Part shown: in pieces, positions 18,901 to 20,997 of the stretch
Layout of the letters: each line of letters begins with the position of its first letter
Position numbering within the stretch: position 1 is the stretch's first letter
Assembly (NCBI GenBank): GCA_039818825.1
Contig: JBCBTD010000067.1
Location: forward strand, 1-20,997
DNA length: 20,997 bases
Source of the DNA: JBCBTD01 sp039818825
GTDB taxonomy: Bacteria; Pseudomonadota; Alphaproteobacteria; Geminicoccales; Geminicoccaceae
Direction: 5' to 3'
The notes under the pieces: model-generated
The model's database searches: none
What the model was told of the DNA's origin: nothing
The model's input: the letters and a program-made list of their open reading frames with translations, nothing else
Translations under genes and position numbers: made by a program

Positions 18901-19201
18901 GGTGATCTTGTCAGCTTGCGATACGGCGGCCGGCTTGGCTGGCGGCGACGCTCTTTCGGGCTTGGCGCGGGCGTTTCTGTTTGCCGGCGCCCGATCGTTA
19001 CTGGTCAGCCATTGGGACGTTCCCTCGCAGAGCACGGCTCGATTGGCTTCAGAGGTCGTGCGAAGAGCGGCAGTGCCAGCTGGCCCGTCGTTCACGCAGT
19101 CGCTACGGTTGGCAATGCTTGACCTGATCGACGACGAGGAACAGCCTCATTTGGCGCATCCGCGGTTCTGGGCTCCCTTCGCGATCGTTGGTGGGTTGTG
19201 A
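15914..19201 (+). CDS. Exported TPR-CHAT protein (caspase-like protease family)
   Basis: The product is 1095 residues from GTG 15914, which overlaps the FecR gene stop (GTGA). This start leaves a clear signal peptide (MRRRAVRLDPRPALR, then a hydrophobic core, ending near DVRAG). A longer frame upstream is only a shadow. Residues about 60-560 are tetratricopeptide repeats of the kinesin light-chain type (for example ALVIANLGRAYAAAGAYRDAIPAYQRAL). After a helical region, the CHAT domain fills about 700-1090 with the caspase-fold dyad His951 (FATHG) and Cys1002 (LSACDT) both intact. CHAT domains are cysteine proteases or interaction domains. An exported CHAT protein would act in the periplasm or at the surface, so it could process the neighbouring cargo or envelope targets. 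That role is inferred. Confidence 0.88.
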   Translation: MRRRAVRLDPRPALRGPATVLAVLLVTAAFSLGHDVRAGPVALRPSAPDMVHQVADEPVARIVRDLEAARALAAAGDHERALGRAEGAVTAASATFGTTHPYVAFAIDVLVQLQIDAGYADDAIRNAELASTILERTAPSSDRALVIANLGRAYAAAGAYRDAIPAYQRALDMLGATTPASFDAARDVMRNMAIAQREMGRLDEARDLFAAILAEVEAQEASTSALLASSRLDLVSAQLGLEDFDAAASTLRAAKTIVDGLPISSPLHFDLAMMQVRLALVQSRLTDADGWLEQAAGLVVPDDGTTDGAIRRAQLAYNRGYLAFVRGQFVSADDAYREALLHYRRGVGADHPAVARTLHNLGLVQLHFGEFEEAENDLRQAIAIRERLGGPDDADAAATRNELAALFIEWERFSDAENEARLAADILHRQGMPDGFRRGVSFSVLGAALLEQGRTLKAGRALEQAVAIMDATRPETSDLAPALLNLSRVRLAQKQLEDAQQLADRAVAIRERDGAWSGWGMARALHVRARVERAMGESSKALATLERAVEAAVEAIRTADPLDQRARASMLGEREIFFDYLDVAVPLLDQEPDLASTVVRVAQLPHLTMTAAALREAVARLHSNDPELDELLELRRATADRRRALDAELTGALRSTASGNASAALIEERETVIRRARALRDALESQHPDVAQLLAPRPAELTDLQAALGGTEAVLLHVAGETGSVVVMLTRERAFARSSSLSESGLMVLVDRLREGVSNRTAPKIRSRLFDVEAAHELYTETLGLVNKYLPPQVDQLFVTPSGALQQIPFALLLDTPAPRPAADYGSLMSTDFTAYQELSYVVRRFAINTLPVASALPIARIVERFDVAEQPFYGVGDPLLGEALQDRHRPSSTELHRRLQPLPLTRMELLAMAESFGVGHDALMLGEHATEDAVKAVPLDRYRVVVFATHGLSAGESGALREPALVLTPAAEIAGDEDGLLTASEITQMRLNADWVILSACDTAAGLAGGDALSGLARAFLFAGARSLLVSHWDVPSQSTARLASEVVRRAAVPAGPSFTQSLRLAMLDLIDDEEQPHLAHPRFWAPFAIVGGL

Positions 19202-19366
19202 GATTGCTGCAGGTGCGGCAAACGTGGCGATCGGCAAGTAAATACGGATCGAGATTTGCAGAAGCGTGCAGACGAACGGCCCTGTCTCAAGCCACTACTT
19301 GCGAACTTGGTCGTCGAAACCGCTGTGCTGGTTCGATGGTTGGCCAGGACAAGGAAAGAACGTTGC

Positions 19367-19373
19367 GGAGGAG
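19367..19373 (+). promoter_or_regulatory. Ribosome binding site fixing the OmpA-family start
   Basis: GGAGGAG ends 7 bases before GTG 19381. It decides that start over GTG 19198 (which overlaps the previous stop) and over ATG 19435 (no ribosome binding site). Confidence 0.7.
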
Positions 19374-19380
19374 AACCGCT

Positions 19381-19977
19381 GTGAGCCGACAGGCAGGCAA
19401 CCCGCTGAACCAAGATCATGATGCGTTTCGTGTCATGTCGTCTCGCCTGGCGGAGCTGCAGCGGCCAGCTCTCGCGTTCGTCGTCTCTCTGTCCGTATCG
19501 GCACTGTTCGGCGCTTCCGCTCGCGCCGAGGCCTCAGAGATCATCTCTGCGGACGACATCGTTGCCGCACTCGGAGAGAGCATCTTCGATGAACCGACGC
19601 GGTCGCTTGCCGAATCCGAACGGCCAATGGTTCTGTTGAGCGTCGAGTTCGACATAGGCCGAGCGGAGTTGACCGCGGACGGCCGCAGGCAACTGGACCA
19701 AGTTGCTGCGGCCATGCAGCGAACCGAAGGGAACATGGACAAGGGGCTGTTTCGCATCGAGGGGCACACGGACAGCCGCGGCGACGATCCGGCGAATCAG
19801 CTCCTGTCGGAGAGGCGCGCTGCAACGGTCGTGGCATACTTGGTCCAGCAGCATGGCGTTGCCGAAACCCGTCTGCTTGCGGAGGGGTATGGCGAGAGTC
19901 GCCTCTTGGTTCCGGGCGACGGTTTGGCTGACGAGAATCGGCGCGTCGAGATCCGACGGATGGGATCGGTGCCGTAA
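19381..19977 (+). CDS. OmpA-family peptidoglycan-binding protein, exported
   Basis: This is a 198-residue protein. After an 18-residue leader, a signal peptide (MSSRLAELQRPALAFVV ... FGASARAEA) targets the periplasm. The C-terminal OmpA-like domain starts near VLLSVEFDIGRAEL. It holds the conserved peptidoglycan-contact features RIEGHTDSRGDD, NQLLSERRAATV and DENRRVEIR. No outer-membrane barrel or lipobox is present, so it is a soluble or peripheral cell-wall tether rather than OmpA itself. GTG 19381 has a strong ribosome binding site. A longer frame from GTG 19198 would put 61 charged residues before the signal peptide, so I reject it. The 179 nt after the CHAT gene contain no other gene that I see. 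Confidence 0.88.
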   Translation: MSRQAGNPLNQDHDAFRVMSSRLAELQRPALAFVVSLSVSALFGASARAEASEIISADDIVAALGESIFDEPTRSLAESERPMVLLSVEFDIGRAELTADGRRQLDQVAAAMQRTEGNMDKGLFRIEGHTDSRGDDPANQLLSERRAATVVAYLVQQHGVAETRLLAEGYGESRLLVPGDGLADENRRVEIRRMGSVP

Positions 19978-19983
19978 ACGACC

Positions 19984-20802
19984 ATGCCGTTTCCGATTTC
20001 GCGTCTGATTTCGAAGCTGCGACGTGGTTTGGCCGTCCTCGTGGCGCTCTTGTGTTTGGCGGGCACGTCGGCCGTGTCCGCGCAACAAATCGCCACGCCG
20101 GACTGCGCCCGTCTGCATCCTATCCCCGGCGCCCTTGGTTACGCGGAGCGGGACGACGCACGACGATGCGAAGGCTTTTTCCAGGCGCCCGTCGGCACAG
20201 CCGCTCTCGAGGTGGTGTTTTTCCTCACCGGAGAAATCAGCTTCGACGCCGACCAGCACGACGGCCTGATCGTGGCTGCGCCTACGTCTTTGCCGGATGC
20301 CACCGAAGGGTTGTCGATAGCCGGGGTCACCCTGTCCCATCAGACGTACTACCGCATGGATGCGACGATCCCCGGCGACGGGGCGTTGCGGTGGCCCATC
20401 GACGTGGTTCTGGCACCAGCTGGCATCGGCGCAAGCGACATCGGCGTCTACGGATGGCTCGCCGGTCCCTCTAGTCCGGTATTCGTCCCCGTGAGTGTCA
20501 CGGCAGTCCCCACGGAAGCGGATCCGTCGGCCGAGCCAGCATCGGCGGCCGCTGGGCCGACGTCTCTGGGCTTGCGGGCCATGACGGAACTCGAGCGGGT
20601 GACGTGGCGTCCGCGCGATGAATCCGGGCCGCTGGCGGAGTGGGCGGAACTTGCGCCGACGTCGGTGTTCGCCGGCGACCTCCTCCGACTGGAGTTGCCG
20701 CCGGGGCCGTCCGGTCTCGTCGATCTCGAGTTCGCCGCACTACGAGCCGCGACGGGGGAGTGGCTTCGGCGCGATCTCACCGTCTGGCGACAGGCACCAT
20801 GA
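19984..20802 (+). CDS. Exported protein of unknown function
   Basis: This 272-residue protein is not one I recognise. It begins with a clear signal peptide (MPFPISRLISKLRRG, hydrophobic core, cut after SAVSA before QQ). The mature part is rich in beta-type sequence. It has an early Cys pair (about residues 40 and 61: PDCARLHPIP, RRCEGFF), a segment with alternating hydrophobics (ALEVVFFLTGEISF), and an Ala/Pro linker (about 175-190) separating a smaller C-terminal domain. It has no membrane helix beyond the signal peptide. It starts 6 nt after the OmpA-family gene and overlaps the next gene by 4 nt, so it belongs to the same transcript. A periplasmic accessory subunit is a reasonable guess only. 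Confidence 0.8.
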   Translation: MPFPISRLISKLRRGLAVLVALLCLAGTSAVSAQQIATPDCARLHPIPGALGYAERDDARRCEGFFQAPVGTAALEVVFFLTGEISFDADQHDGLIVAAPTSLPDATEGLSIAGVTLSHQTYYRMDATIPGDGALRWPIDVVLAPAGIGASDIGVYGWLAGPSSPVFVPVSVTAVPTEADPSAEPASAAAGPTSLGLRAMTELERVTWRPRDESGPLAEWAELAPTSVFAGDLLRLELPPGPSGLVDLEFAALRAATGEWLRRDLTVWRQAP

Positions 20803-20997
20803 GCGAACGCCCCCGACAGGTGCTGCGCCGCGAGGCCAAACGGCTGATGGCCAGCGTCGACGCAGAGTTGAGGCGCGATCCTCGGGCCGACGTGACCGAA
20901 CTTCTCGACCGGTTCGGCGAAGTCCAACGTCTGCTGACGGTCCTGCCCGAACAGCGACGCACGCAGTTGATGACGCGCCTGGTCGTCGCCCTGATGT
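20799..20997 (+). CDS. Start of a further gene in the cluster, cut by the window end
   Basis: ATG 20799 overlaps the previous stop (ATGA), and the frame stays open for 66 codons to the window edge. The visible N-terminus (MSERPRQVLRREAK, then RLMASVDAELRRDP) is charged and helical, with no signal peptide, so it may be cytoplasmic or the front of a protein with later membrane segments. I do not recognise the family. Confidence 0.65.
   Translation, partial: MSERPRQVLRREAKRLMASVDAELRRDPRADVTELLDRFGEVQRLLTVLPEQRRTQLMTRLVVALM

Noticed and set aside
19198..19380. GTG 19198 (overlapping the CHAT stop) as OmpA-family start
   Set aside because: It adds 61 charged residues before the signal peptide; GTG 19381 has a strong ribosome binding site.

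Overview
The window is high-GC DNA with dense genes, many short stop/start overlaps (ATGA, GTGA) and signal peptides typical of a Gram-negative envelope. It also carries an outer-membrane beta-barrel protein and a sigma-54 promoter. This fits a proteobacterium, most likely an alphaproteobacterium; the sequence alone does not settle order or genus.

Region 1 (about 90-7163) is a complete plus-strand operon. A textbook -24/-12 sigma-54 promoter lies upstream of a periplasmic substrate-binding protein, two Dpp/Opp-type permeases, two Dpp/Opp-type ATPases and a cytosolic Atz/Trz-type amidohydrolase. After a strong hairpin that separates the binding protein from the rest, the genes are nearly gapless or overlap. 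The layout suggests nitrogen-regulated import of an organic nitrogen compound followed by its hydrolysis or deamination. The substrate is unknown, and the hydrolase has Gln where this family usually has its catalytic Glu.

Region 2 (about 7164-10800) is a genomic scrapyard. It holds a possible frameshifted minus-strand remnant, the C-terminal third of a 2-methylcitrate dehydratase (prpD) overlapping an intact methylisocitrate lyase (prpB), an IS481-type transposase with three in-frame stops and a lost catalytic Asp, and a minus-strand P4-type integrase that has lost its catalytic Tyr and the block before it. It looks like a decayed mobile island.

Region 3 (about 10810 to the window end) is the most interesting part. 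It is a plus-strand cluster of exported proteins that continues past the window: (i) a TPR plus beta-barrel outer-membrane protein resembling Slam / type XI secretion (DUF560) proteins; (ii) a 1238-residue exported protein with an N-terminal FecR domain and a C-terminal domain resembling the TbpB-type beta-barrel carried by known Slam cargo; (iii) a 1095-residue exported TPR-CHAT protein with an intact His/Cys caspase-like dyad; (iv) a periplasmic OmpA-domain peptidoglycan binder; (v) an exported protein of unknown function; (vi) the start of a further gene. From (ii) onward the genes are chained by GTGA/ATGA overlaps or short gaps, except for 179 nt before the OmpA gene. The inference is an envelope or surface system in which the Slam-like protein exports the FecR-barrel protein, with a CHAT protease-like partner on the periplasmic side. 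No tRNA, rRNA or CRISPR array was seen.
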